Of a stretch of DNA of 60,000 nt, positions 33,695-46,500 are shown piece after piece. Source of the DNA: Membranipora membranacea (Eukaryota; Bryozoa; Gymnolaemata; Cheilostomatida; Membraniporidae); the NCBI GenBank assembly GCA_914767715.1, contig OU612070.1, positions 23,426,025 through 23,486,024 of the forward strand. Direction: 5' to 3'. The notes under the pieces are model-generated. The model was given only the letters and a program-made list of their open reading frames with translations. It was not told the DNA's origin and searched no databases. The position numbers were made by a program, and so were the translations under genes. How positions within the stretch are numbered: position 1 is the stretch's first letter; each line of letters opens with the position of its first letter.

Positions 33695-36600
33695 TTACTT
33701 TGATTCTGAGTTAACAGAGGAAAATATAAGTTCATATGGCTTCGGAGAGTTGAGGAAATCCTCTACTTTCTCATCTGTAGCCTGAGATCCAGGTGGTAGT
33801 TTGATGTTATACCTCTGAAGGATTGTGGTGATGAAGAGGAAATACTCCATCCTTGCTAACGGCTCACCAGGGCAAGCTCGCCTCCCTATAAGAAAAGACA
33901 ACTGATGAAATAATTGTACTATATTATTTAAGAATTTTTCTGCCAATGATTTCTGCTGGCGTATAATTTTTGTTTTTTTCTTTAATACTTTATTTTTCTA
34001 TATTTTTTTTATATTTTTTATATTATTTATCATATAATGAGAGGGATATTTAGGAATTCCGGCTATGCTGCATGTCTTCATTTTGACCCATCAGGCCGTT
34101 AAAACTGAAAAAATTATGTGTAGGCAACAAACCCATTGGTTCAATTCATAAACCTGTCATTATCAGAATTACGGAGCGTAAATCCTCAAAAACCAATGGC
34201 ATACTTTTGACTGTCAAATGCGGCTGAACTGAGCAAGGTGTGGCCGTATAGGTAAGTAGTTATGTAGGTAGGTGAGTGAGTGAGTGAGTGCGTGCGTGAG
34301 TAAACCAGAGAGTGAGAAGGAAATTAAGTGAATAAGGTTTGAAAGTGTGAAAGTGAAAGCATTTATTTAGTTCTAAACTGCGAATCACACGAGTGAGCCA
34401 TAGATTACGTTGTCAGGTCGCCTCATGTAAGCGTTTACGCCATATTGATGATTCAGGCATACATGACTTTTACTATTTTTTAGTTGTCTTTGCATGATGG
34501 CAAGACTGTAGATGAGTACAGGCTAAACATAGGTTGGTATATACCAGCCCGATGGTTGATAGCTTGTAATTTAGGTATGTTAGTTGTGAGTTATAAAAAG
34601 TTTGTTTTGAGTGATATTTCACTTGTTTGAGATCAGTGTAGATTTCTTACCTAATCCAAAAGCAATAACTCTTTGTTTCTTTAGTTGCACATCACCAGTT
34701 AGAAACCTGTCAGGATTAAATGTATGTGGATCTTCAAAGACTTCTCCATCATGTAACACAGAGCTCATGTTGAATATCAACTCAGATCCAGCAGGTATAT
34801 TCTGAAAAATATATCAAATTTAGGTAGTATCGATACGGTATGAAATTAAAGGCTACAGAAGGACCAAAGCAATATATAGTAATGGGAGCTAGTTAAGCAG
34901 AAAGTCATTTTATATTTTTAGACTGATAACTCAAAACCCCTCTGGGTAATATTTTCTGTAGTGTCAGAAATTTTTCCAGTGTAGAAATATTGCATAACTA
35001 CCACAGAACTAGCTGCTAGGTTATATATTGCTTTGGTATTTCTGTAGCCATTATTTGCGCTGTTCACCAGATAATATATTTAGATTTATCTGTGGGTATA
35101 ACTCCCGTTTCTACTATGACTGAAATATTTATCAATAGGGTAAGAGGAGAAAGAAGAATCAGATGCCAACATAAAGACCAGCACATGAGATAGTGAGCAG
35201 GGGGATATCCTTGAACAAATATATTGGTAGGGCTTTGCACCAGCTGAGTTGATCTCTATAGTCACTACTGTTGTATATATGCCAAAATTGGTAGGGCTCG
35301 GCCCAACCAGCTCTCATTGACGATACCCCCCTGATAGTGAGTCGTATAATAGCGGAATAGACGCTGGGTGTTTGATATGACTGATTTGAAGTTGCCCAAC
35401 CTTGTAGGGTATACTTTTTAAATGCTTGCTTGGAAATGTTCGGTATGAATTACCTGGCATCCCATCTCATGTACTGATTGTATTCATATTCTGTTTATAT
35501 TTGCATTGCTTAATGTTACAAAATATGTTGTATGACATAGTAAGTTAAAACAGTATCTTACATATTTCCCAGCAATAGTGATATCCTTCTCGAATACATG
35601 AGGTATGCTTGTCGAGACAATGTTGGCCATTCTCAAAACTTCCAGTAGAACAGCCTCCGCGTATGGCAAGGACAACCTGTCTCTGTATTCTACCTGGCGA
35701 TCAAAACCTGGCAGAAAATACAAAACATGGATTGATGCTGAAAGTAGATGTTCTACTTCACAAGTATGTATTGATTTGTGGTCATTGCCAACTCCTTAAG
35801 AAGAGTTCGCTCTATCGCTTCGAATAGCATGAGAAAAAGTTGGTTTTGCTTTTTAATCTGTCAGGGTCAACTTAGGATTTGAAAGTAAAGTTAGTTTTAA
35901 TATTTTGCCCATATATTCAATGTCGTTGCAACTGGTAATTTAAGGTCTGTTCTTTGAGATGAGAATCAATTTACTTTTTACCTAAAAAACTAACAAAAAC
36001 TATTGGAGGCAGTGACTAAAATTATACGGTTGTGAGTAATTAAATAACTAAATGATTAACTCATCAAACAAGTATAGGAAGAGGGAGGGTGTGCATCACA
36101 AACTTAGATATTAAAATAATATCATTTTTGCAAATGAGACTTTATCCCGCTGGACGTGGTCTTGGTAAATTCACATAATATGTCCTTACATCTACCATTG
36201 AAGGAACTTTGCTTGCAATTTTGTTGTTGCAACACACTTGAGACAAAGTTGCACCGGTGTAAATACATAATTGAAAGTTGGATCAAGGAGTTGCTCCTTG
36301 GTTGGAGCAACTGTCTGAGTTGCGATTTGTCATGGTTGCAATTAGTTATGGTTGCAATTTGTTATTGTTGCTTACCAATAATACTTTTGATTTCAAGGCG
36401 AACTTTTGTTTGCACATCAGGATAGAGGCATACATAGAGAAGTGCCCATTTAATAGCTTGTGATGTTGTGTCAGTTCCTGCTACATATAATTGAGAGCAC
36501 AATGCGGAAGCGTTTCCATCTGTAATGATATGAAAGTCTTATTTATATACATCTATCGTGAGTATATCAGAGACCCTTGTGCCACGTGTTATACTGACTT

Positions 36601-39600
36601 AGTGAGAGCTGGGAGGTGGTCTGGGAGAGGTTCGGGTAGGACAAAACCAGTCTTCTTCCATCACTGATTCCAGGTGTGGTACACAATCACTATGTTCCCA
36701 TGTGTCGATTTTGTAAGGATTTCGGGAGTAATCGCTCCATGGAAACGGCATTAAAGTCAAATTCCGATTGTGACAAATGACTTTTTGGACTCAAATATCC
36801 ATACCTTGTTTATTCAACCTGTTTGGTGGTGTGGCTGAATGGTTAGCCGCTTGCACACAATGCTATCAAAGGGATAACACGCGGCAGGCCGGGGTTCAAG
36901 TCCCGGCCGCGGCAGATTCTTTTCATGTTTTTCCCATCATGGGAATGGTTAGAATCCACGAAATTGGAGTGAACCACAAAATCGAAGCATGGGACCATAG
37001 TGAGTAACTTGTTACTACTTCAAATATGAAAAAATGTGTCAGTGGTATTGTAAAAAGGCTCAATATATCATATGACACTTTAACTACTGCTGCCACTCAA
37101 GGAAATGTGTCCTCTCTGAATTCTGGATAACTCAAAGATACTTAATTGAGGGTTTAATCTCAGAATTTTCACCTAATTAGAAAGTGATTTGCACAAACTG
37201 ATCGTCCAAATCAGGGTATGAAATTGATGCACGAGGTGATGACATCACCACATCATCTAGTTAATTTATTTCATACCCTGATTGTCATTATCAATTTGTG
37301 CAAATTATTTGCCAATTAGGTGAAAATTCTGAGACTGCAGACTCACTTTGATAGTTTTGAGCTTTACATTATTATATTAAATATTCACACATTTGCCTGA
37401 GTGGCTTAACAACAAAAGATGGAGCTCCCATATTTACCTAAGAACACAGGGTCTTCCGAATCTTTGAGTGATCTGGAGTGCAGTAAGAATCTATCGATCA
37501 GATCGCTTCCTTCGCTCACACCCTCTAGATTCTTCACATGCTCGGTCACATGTTTTGCTCCGTCGGCTAACAGTATATTCGATTGTTCTTTCTCTCGTTT
37601 AACATTTGGAAGAAAGCTGGCAAAGGGCCAATTTTTCATCATTGCTGCCATACTGGTTTGCGCGATTACGTCATGCATGGTATCTAACAGGAACTGTAGG
37701 CTTGGATCGTCGTATTCAAGTCGTGTGTTTGATAACATTTCAGATATCAAGTTATACGTGAATTTCGGAATGGCGTTATTAATACTGACTTGTTTTCCTA
37801 GGTTTGGGGTTATAAAGTGTCCCACAAATGTGTCAATTTCGGAAATGATTTTGGGTTCAAGAGCTGTTTTACCCATTCCTTCTTCTCGCAATCTGTTTAT
37901 GGTAAAAGAACGGAGCGTCTTCCAGTGAGGATAAGGCGCCCAGACAATACCTGAAACAATTAAGATACAATAGAAATGTCATCAGGAAAACAATAATTGT
38001 TCTACAACGTTTTTCATTCGTTGCCAGGTAGGGTTAGATCAAGATTAATCCAATTGCCCGCATAGCAGTTGCTCCCTTCCACTGGTCACGCCGTCGCAGC
38101 CGTCATAGCATGTGGCGTGACCGGTGGATCGGGAGCAACTCTGAATGCAGGCAAGTCGACCATTAGGAGTATCCGCTCTAAAATATCTCATAGAAATCTT
38201 TGGGTTTGTTAGGGCTTGTCAGCACCGTAATTTGTCCTGGTCGCCGTCTCATTGACTATGACTCTATGAGGTACAATCAAGCAACAGAGATTAGGGAGGG
38301 CCGAAAGGTGACCAGGACCGTCTCCAAAACAGTACAAGTATTTTGCAGAGAGTGGAACCACATGGTTGCAGGTTGGTGTTCTTCATTGAAAATTCTCAAG
38401 CATACATCGATTACATACATGACAAGTTGGCAGACCCAAATCAGTAGTGTTGCCTGCGGACAAACTCCAAACCCGGACAGTCACTCTGCCCTTGCTCATA
38501 ATAGTTCAAAGCTTAAACTTGAGTGTTCATTTTATGAATTGTGACATTTTAAGGGCGTTTTACCTGCTATTGCCGTAATTTATTCGACCTAGGAGGAACA
38601 GCCCTAAAGGGTCAGTTCTATTAGAAAAGTGGATATATTACCACAGTAAATAAAATATTAGGTAAATTCGCGCCATTGGTAACTATATTAAATAATCATT
38701 AATAATAATCATTTTCATGGGGAAATCCAACTGAATCCAACTTGAATTCAAGTTGTCTCCCTATTACCAATATTGACATGAAACTTAGATTTAATTCTCC
38801 TCATTGGTAATAGGGAGACAACTTGAATTCAAGTTGGATTCAGTTGGATTTCCCCATGAAAATGATTATTATTAATGATTATTTAATATAGTTACCAAGG
38901 GCGCGAATTTACCTATTGCGAGTTCATAGGGCAAATAAAAAAAAGAAAAATTGTTGAAAATAGCATTTTAGTATTCTTTTTAATATATTAGGGAGTTTCC
39001 CTTCCTGACATACCCTTTCTCAGCCTATAGCCAGAGGTCTATCCAGCACATTTACAAGTTGCTATTTTCATCATGCCTATCACAAAGTTGTGAGATGAAA
39101 AACAAACAAGCGTGTGGCAAGCCTTTATGTCATTATTATAAAGACTGGATTAGTGGTAGGAATTTACAAACATTACAAACTGTACAAGAGACTGTACATG
39201 AGATAACCTTGAAAAGAACAAGGAAAAGGGAGATAGGGAGGGGATGGGAATTACTCCTGTAAACTGGGAGCCTCCTTAGCAAATAGGGAGACTTGTCAGG
39301 TATGACATTGAACCTGCGATCTATCCCACTGCATTCAGTGACAATAGATCAAAGTGATTAGGATGATGAAAGATTATGAATGAAAAAGATTCATAAAGAC
39401 GATTGTAGAGTGACAATTAAAAGTATGTATAGTATAAAGTGAAGTTAGCTATTTATTATCTGTGGTACTGGCACTTACCTGGTGTCACCTTCGCAATATC
39501 TTCATGATGATAAGGCATCGTCCTTGTTGTTCTATTGCTTGCATAGTCAGCATTCTTTATCAGTAGTTCATGCATGGCATCATAGCCTGAGATAACCATT

Positions 39601-41360
39601 ATCTTCTGCCCTCCTAGCTCTATGGTGAATATCTGTATCAAGTATAATAAATCATCAAAGCACCATGACTGATCGACAGGGGCTAATTTAAAATTGAAGT
39701 CTCATCCAAGATGCATTTTAGTGTAGTCATTATTGTTCACATTGGCATTGGCAAAAGCATGATGACATCATGCTTTTACAAGTTTTAGACCATGCGTTGA
39801 TTGCTGTTCCACTTGATGTAACTTGATTAAACCCACAATCACAGATGGCTCCTGTGGCAGTAAATAGCAAGCGTTTGTGCCATCTCACCATCCCCAAATA
39901 AGAAATGGGTTGATGGCGCTAATTAGCATGCCTGTTTTACACTACCTGCAGCGTGCACTCACATCCAACAGCACAGTCCATTCCACCATTATACCACCCT
40001 ATACAGCCCAGCGTATGTGTTAGGGTTATTGACCTTACATGCCACATTGCCAGGACCTCAATTCACAGCACATGCGCTTGATTAAGAATGATTCTGCGAA
40101 TAATGCATGAGACACTACTCATCCTGCCAGTACTAAATTTCATAACACACCAACAAGAACTAGGTTCAGCATAGTTTAAGCATACATGACAAGTTGGTAG
40201 ACCCAGAAATCAGGAGGTCTCCGCGGACGAACTCCCGACCCGGAGTACCACTCTGCGTGTCCAGCAGTGAAGGCGTAATTTGGCCCTTGTTGTCATTTAT
40301 TTTGAGCCAAAACTAGAGCGTTCGTATTATGAAATGCGTAATTTTACCTGATTTTACGAATTATATTGTTGCACTTTATAGGAACGAGGAGAGATAGTAT
40401 GTTAATAGGCAATTATATATAGGTATATGTACTGTGGGGGTAGGAAAACATAGTTTTTCTTGCAACGAGAAGCTTAAAAAGTTGTCTGGGTGAAGGAAGC
40501 TGAAAAAAGTTTAAGAACTAGGTTCAGCATAGTTTAAGCGCTCAAACTGTGTCGGCATAGCTGGTAGTGGCATTTCATTATCAACCACTTCCTCCACCCA
40601 TATTGTTGGGACATTGGTCGATAATGAAATGCCACTACCAGCTATCCCGACACAGTTTGAGTGCTTAATCTAGGTTCATTATGGTAGAAAAGCATTTGCA
40701 CTGCACTGCAAGTCCTGATTGCTGTCACAACTCGCCGCGCGTTGCTCCGATTTCGTTTTTCCCTCCATATCATGTAACAACACGCTATACTATAGACTTA
40801 TGTTGAGTTGATCAAACTTGACAGTCATTCCTGCTCCAAAGACCAAGGTGTTACATTTTCAGACTGTAATCACACTGCAGTTGCCTTAGACCAAATATCA
40901 TTTGTGCCACTATGTACTCATCAGCAACCTCTCCAGACTATCACAAGATTTGATATTTAACCAGGCAGTTGACATGTAAAGTTATTCTGTGACTTGCTGT
41001 GAAGGCGGTTGGTTACGGCCAGGCAGTGGCGCACAACTAGACCTAGTGCTAAGTTTCCTGACAAAGCATCAAAAAACCATACATATACTTCACCAAGTGC
41101 GCGTGATTATGGAATATATGAGAGAATGACAGAAGACTAGAACAAGCAATACTCACATCTCCATAGTGACGACGACTGTACTCAAACAGCTTGCTTAGTT
41201 TTCCACCGAACCACATAATCATAGGTAAGCTTCCTAGAATGGGTACACATAGTGGTCCTGGTGGATGCTTTGAGTTTCTGGATCGCTGAGTGATATAATA
41301 GTGAGCTAACAAAGCTGTGCCTACTGCTATAAGCGTAGGTGTTAGTAATCCATCCATCAC
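33695..41360 (-). CDS. Cytochrome P450, CYP2-clan-like, copy 2 (7 exons, 500 aa)
   Basis: Exons on the minus strand are 41157-41360, 39479-39632, 37438-37950, 36376-36519, 35562-35707, 34651-34801 and 33695-33885. All lengths equal those of copy 1 (204, 154, 513, 144, 146, 151 and 191 bases). The anchor, HPPGP hinge, WxxxR, AGTDTT, ExxR and FGLGRRACPG haem loop are all kept. I noticed only a handful of substitutions relative to copy 1, for example Ser9Thr, a Glu/Ala change in exon 3, His/Leu at the end of exon 4, Ala/Val and Val/Ile in exon 5, and Lys/Gly in exon 6. Introns are alignable end to end with the same MITEs, so the copy arose by segmental duplication, not retrotransposition. It looks functional. 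Confidence 0.93.
36823..37017 (+). repeat. tRNA-derived SINE-like repeat (P450 copy 2, intron 3)
   Basis: The paralogue of the repeat at 4466-4660. Its B box GGTTCAAGTCCC is intact and sits in a seven-pair GC hairpin (GGCCGGG / CCCGGCC). The acceptor arms still fail to pair well. This copy argues that the head is, or was, pol III-competent. Confidence 0.55.
37158..37334. mobile_element. 177-bp palindromic MITE (P450 copy 2, intron 3)
   Basis: The paralogue of 4801-4977, of the same length and position in the gene, with TCTCAGAATTTTCACC inverted ends. Confidence 0.65.
38053..38156. repeat. Hairpin repeat, family A (P450 copy 2, intron 2)
   Basis: The paralogue of 5696-5798. The left arm has changed (TTGCCCGCATAGCAGTTGC), so pairing with the right arm is a little different from copy 1. 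Confidence 0.5.
38659..38915. mobile_element. Long-inverted-repeat MITE (P450 copy 2, intron 2)
   Basis: The paralogue of 6294-6555, a few bases shorter at the centre. Both arms still match each other over more than 100 bases. Confidence 0.75.
40157..40541. repeat. Family B repeat insertion flanked by 26-bp direct repeats (P450 copy 2, intron 1)
   Basis: AAGAACTAGGTTCAGCATAG plus TTTAAG occurs twice, ending near 40180 and 40538. Between them is about 330 bp related to the family B repeat (CATACATGACAAGTTGG). P450 copy 1 has a single copy of the 26-mer at the matching place (about 8048-8073) and no insert. The insertion is therefore younger than the duplication. Confidence 0.65.
40534..40668. 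mobile_element. 127-bp MITE flanked by TTAA (P450 copy 2, intron 1)
   Basis: The paralogue of 8069-8203; the core is 40538-40664 with TTAA on both sides. Confidence 0.7.
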
Positions 41361-42600
41361 TGCTGCTAGTAGTACGATTGCGACAGTTTATGTTGCCTGT
41401 GGCTCTACTAGCTTGCTAGTAGTACTACCAACATGTAGTTATCACTGCAACTGTCACATACACTGTATGTGACACGCCTAGTGCATGACTCTACATGAAG
41501 TTAGGAGTTGTATATTGCACTGTCATGGTTGCCATGGTCCTAATCTGATTTACTTCCATTTTTTGCACATTTCATTACCATCTAAATACGGGAGGTTGGC
41601 CATCAAAATAATGACGTATCATCCCACCCGTTTCTATTTTTACGACCTATTTATACAGGTCAGTATAAAGAACAGTGGTTTTTGCTCTGAAGCATACTGG
41701 CCAGCCTGTACGCATAAAGCGTTTATAAACGCTTATTTGACACTAATTGAGTTTTAAACGCAAAACGCTAGCTGTACGCATTTATGGTTTTTCAAACACT
41801 TGTTCATCTAATTAGGTAATCAAAAACGCATATTTAGTGTTTGCTTCAGTTAAGTTGCATAATCTTGTCATTGTTGATTAATAGTCAAAACAATGAGTAA
41901 CTCCTTGGTCTAAAACTCTGGTCTTGCCTTCAGAAAACCATTGTGTTGATGTGATGTGGACTTTTTACCTGTTCAAGTCTTAAATGAGTCAACTTTTATT
42001 TAATGAGAGTAACAAAGTTGCCCACCTCCTTCTTGGGGTGGGATAACTCAGATCTCCTGCCCCAGTGGGGCCCCAGTGTTTCAAGGGCAACCAGGGTTTC
42101 AAATAGCCTGTCTTGTCAAGGCAGGCTAGGTTTCAAACAACTTTTCATTGATTATTAGCAGATTGCACCTTACACATAGGGACAAAGACAAGTGTTGAGC
42201 AAACCACATTCCCACGCCACTACAGTCTGCGTACCGTGATAGAAGCACCTTTCGCGCTTAGCGCGAAAAATTTTTTGGGGCAATTTTAGGTCATTTAAGG
42301 CACCCTGGAGTTTTGTAAGCATTTTAAGCATTTTACAAATTTTTGTAAGCATTTTGGAAAAATTAGGTTGGCAAGTCTGTCTGAAGAATCAGTTACAATA
42401 TTGCGAGTTACGATCGGGAGTTACGTTTGACAGTTACAACTTGGCGTTGCAATTTATCAGTTGCCTGGGGCATTTGCCCCAGGGTGTAGTTCAGTAATAA
42501 AATCATCAAACTGCCAAAAAAACTGCATTCAGTATTATAAAGTAGTGTCATATGTACTCTGCCAGCAGTGAACTGTCGTGATCTTTCTCGATCCGACACA
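41361..42600. other. Upstream of P450 copy 2 with a unit-2-specific insertion
   Basis: Homology with copy 1 stops near 41451 and resumes near 42600. The intervening roughly 1.15 kb is flanked by CAACT on both sides, while copy 1 has one CAACT (about 8986). It begins with a palindrome, GTCACATACACTGTATGTGAC (within 41453-41475), and holds a CGCGCTTAGCGCG hairpin near 42255. The frame at 41485-41757 has no recognisable feature. This may be a transposon of unknown class. Confidence 0.45.
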
Positions 42601-42711
42601 ACTACTGTGCAAACAAATAAGGTATACACTGTAGCCAAGCCTTTCACTGTTATATGCAGCTTTCGTTATCAATTATAATCCTGCCCTGTAGGAGTCAATG
42701 TGTGCATTCAA

Positions 42712-42745
42712 CCAAGGAGTAACAGTAACTTCGCTAATACTCCTT
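42712..42745. repeat. AAGGAGTAACAG hairpin
   Basis: AAGGAGTAACAG and an inverted TACTCCTT form a short hairpin. The same motif is near 9103-9135 and 18758-18785, with looser relatives elsewhere. The 9103 and 42712 copies are paralogous; the 18758 copy lies inside the MULE. Confidence 0.5.
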
Positions 42746-42839
42746 GATTCAACATTTATCACAGAGTAAGGATATACAGAGAGGACAGTTCAATGACGGT
42801 TATAGTGCCTGCGGTTTTTGATTCACTGGGGGAAAATTG

Positions 42840-42882
42840 CGGTAACTGTAAATTGCTGAACAGGCTGAACAGGCTGAACAGC
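42840..42882. mobile_element. Solo MULE terminal sequence
   Basis: CGGTAACTGTAAATTGCTGA followed by GGCTGAACA repeats matches the MULE end at 11788 for about 43 bases, then departs. I find no opposite end nearby, so this is a relic or the edge of a different, non-autonomous relative. It shows the family has more than one insertion in this genome. Confidence 0.7.
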
Positions 42883-42939
42883 TGGGAAGAACAGCCTCTT
42901 GCCCGGGCCCCGATTGAAAGTTCTAGCGATAAAAGAAAA

Positions 42940-43570
42940 TATGTTATTGGCAAATTGTAATTGGCAAAAATAATTTGGAAAAATGAGATTGGTAAATTGT
43001 CTTTGGCAAAATAAAATTGGCAAAATGAGATTGGCAAAATGTCTTTGGCAAAATTTGATTGGCGAATTGGGATTGGCATAACATAGCATTGGCAAAATGT
43101 ACATTGGCGAAAATAAAATGAGTGGCTTATTTTGGATTTCGGGTCAAAAGGCCAAAAAGTCACTGGCCATAGAGCCACTGGTTCAATGGTAAAATAGTAG
43201 AAGTCTGACATCAACTTTCCATTGACATGTTTTTTGGGCCCATAAAACAAAATTCTAGCTCTTGATATGCTATCTATCAATGATTTTTTATTTCTAGTCA
43301 CTGATCTCCATTTTGTAAAATAAGAAAAGATCTCACCTACCCATTGCAAATAATAATTATAAATGACTCCACCCAGGCATCTTCTCACACATTTTCTCTG
43401 TACCGTAGGTCCCAATTTATACATTAAAATGCTTTTTGGCCAGTAGCCTTATAGGTAGTGGCCTTTTGGCCAATGGCCTTACGACCAGTGGCCTTTTGGC
43501 CAGTGGCCTTTTCACCAGTGGCTTTTTGGCAGAGGCCTTTTGGGTGATCACGCCTTATTTTGATAGGCTA
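42940..43570. repeat. Uninterrupted foldback-type element (unit 2)
   Basis: Tandem ATTGGCAAAAT units (about 42945-43105), then inverted GGCCACT units, a core of about 250 bp, and GGCCAGTGGCCTTTT units (43434-43550). The core matches about 9960-10201 in unit 1. The minus-strand frames over this stretch (42759-43424) are repeat artefacts. Confidence 0.55.
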
Positions 43571-46500
43571 GACTTAAGATATTAATCATAGGGTTAATTT
43601 ATGATGAAAGAATGACTACCTTCATCACCACGTTTCAGAAGCTAACTGAATTGTGCACTCCAAGCAGGCAACAAACCTTTTGAGTCACATGCCAAGTTTT
43701 CAAAATGGCGAATTTATGAATTTATGCATAAAAAGACTACGAGAAATCCTTTGGTTCCCTTAATGTGTTTGGAGAGCAACCTTAATATTGTCAAGTGGCT
43801 ATCACAAGATGTACTTCATCATGTCTAGGCATTGGGGTTACTTCTATGGCTATTATGTGACATTATGTCGGAACAAAACTAGCAAAAGCGACTACCATAT
43901 TTTGTCCCTCAAAAGACATGTCCTAAGGAGTGTTCTTTCTTCCGATATAATATCTAAGGTGTTTGATCAGTGCACTTTGTAATAGCGGGGTGACCAATTT
44001 TTAATACTTCCCACCTTGCCGGACAAACTCCCTATCATTATTTAATAAAATTCAAGGAGTTGTGTTCCTAAAATCAATGAAGGGATAACTCTCTGTTCAC
44101 ACTGTTCAAGCAGCCCTCCCTGGTTCAATGCAATGAAGCTCATTGGTTCAAGCGGAGTTGATAGACTCAACTGAATCGAATTATCAACATGTAGTTATAT
44201 TATAATATTATTGCATATATTATATGGAGCATGTGTAAAACATGCAATGTCTCACCTAGGCTATAATACCCAATTATTTTGTGCTGCACCTCAACCAAAA
44301 AAGGAATAACATAATAGCATATTAGATGCTCTGACAGGTAAGGATATATACTGATAATGAATCAGAATGAATTATATCGGGCTCCTCAAGTCAATATACT
44401 CACTTGGCATACACCACAAATTCGATCGGGAAGGCTCTCAAAGCTTCATACCGAGATGGCAGTAGCTGATATAAACACTCTTCATAGATCGTCAGAGCTC
44501 ATTACGAGCATTTAAGGTTTTTTGAGCTGCATAAACTAGGACCAAATAGTAAACATTGCACAAACAAGACTGAATAATCAAATAGTATAAATATGTCTTA
44601 GTATGCCCAAATATAGGGCCCAGAGGATGTTTAGGTGAAAGTGCTGTATAATTGTCATCAACATCTTATTATAAATTTTTGGACATAGCTAGCTTACCTT
44701 TTACTTTGCCGGATCAAACAGTCATATAGTTTGTTTGCTGGAGCATGCCTACTCCCTACATCCAACAATGAATAAGTTTATGACTTTGCAAAAGATTCAT
44801 ATTAAATGGGTGGAGATGCAGAAAAGACCGGATGGAAAAAGAGTTCTGTTGCATTTTATGAGTGTTATTTATTATGTCCATATGTTTCAATGCAATATAT
44901 CACCGAAAACTTAGGTCATATTCTCGATTAACTCATGTGATATTTATCACTTGATAAGACTAACTCCTAACGGTACTGAGATCAAAGTCACTTATGGATC
45001 CTTTTTGTGTATCTCAGTCTATATTGTTGAAGACCATTGAGAGATAACACCATAAGAGATAACCTGGAGTAGTCTTGTCTAGAATACTAAAGCTGATTGC
45101 AAGCAAGCAAGCAAAGTTGGTCGGATATCTCACTGTTCACTGTGCCCACATCTAAATTGTTTGGTTAGTATGACTTATTGCATATATTCTTAAACTCTAT
45201 GGATTCTTAGCACACTCTATCCTTTAGGGTCTTACTAGACCAAGTTTGGTCCATTTGCCTGCGTTGGGAGTTGCTCCCCCTCCACTGGTCACAACGCAGG
45301 CCTTTGGCGGGACCAGTTGAAGGGAAGCAATAAGGATGCAGGCAAACTGGATCAAACTTGTTCTAGGGTCTTACTAATTGAGGCTTGTGGATTGTTATAC
45401 TGAATCTCGTGATCTTGACTGGGTATGTGTGTAGGTCACTGATGCTGAAAAGGTAGATGTGTATGTTGGGAGACTTTGATACGCACCTGAGAAGATTAAG
45501 TTAGTTCAGGTTCTAGTCTAGACTCAATATTATAGAGAGTACAAGAACAATTCATGGATAGTTTGTAGATGCCCCAGAGCTGCTGCAAATGCGCAGCATG
45601 ATCGACAGCTTCAAAAATAGATAGCTTTAATATGATGACTAATGTAGACTTTTAGAAGATATGGTCATGATAGTTTTTTCTATCTTCAGTAGCATCAGCT
45701 AAGTTTTTGCCACGGCTATGAACTCCAGGGGCCAGATTCCAACCTCAAAGACAACATAATTTTGTCACAGAGTAAGAATATCTGCAATGTCGTGAAATTT
45801 ATTATCTAATCATAAAGAATAATTGTTAACATTCTGCAATTTAGCATAAATAATCTTTAGGCAAATGACTACAAATTTGCAGTTAAAACAGGGAACTGCA
45901 GGTGGTATTATAGGTGTTATCAGTTTGTCGACAGAACGTGAATATGTGATAATCACTAAAAATACTGATGATACTGCAAATGTTTCATTACCATGGTAAG
46001 TGTCTTCACAGTGCGATCACATCAGTCTGTTGGCCAGAGGGGTACCTGTCTCAAAAACTTGTATAGAATTGAGTCTGAAACAATTGCGCTAAGTTATGTC
46101 GCCAAACTTGCCATAACACTGTTCTATAATTTTTTCCTGGTTTGCACCTGCAATCCTTGAGCTTTATGGTTGTCGGAGTTGGGACAACATTGATTATCTA
46201 TTAAAGAGGCTTGGGTATGGAAGGGGAGATAGTACTGTAGTGGATTCTTATTTTAATGGTAGTCGTGTTAAATGCCGACAAAAGTTGTCTCCTCAATTTT
46301 ATCGATGGGACAACTTCAACAAGTGGAAGTTTTTAGTGTAATGAGTCAATGTCCACCAATCGTACATATACCACTTGTCTTGACTTTGATATCATTGTAT
46401 CAATAATTACTGCTCAATTTCTTCTATTGATTGTCCGTATTCAGCAAATCCAAAAATTGTCACTCTATTTATAATTTTCCAGAGGTGACAGTAATGTGAT

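Noticed and set aside
41485-41757. 90-codon frame in the unit-2 insertion
   Set aside because: No motif and no paralogue; composition looks non-coding.
42759-43424. 221-codon - strand frame
   Set aside because: Produced by the ATTGGCAAAAT minisatellite and foldback units; not conserved in the paralogous stretch.
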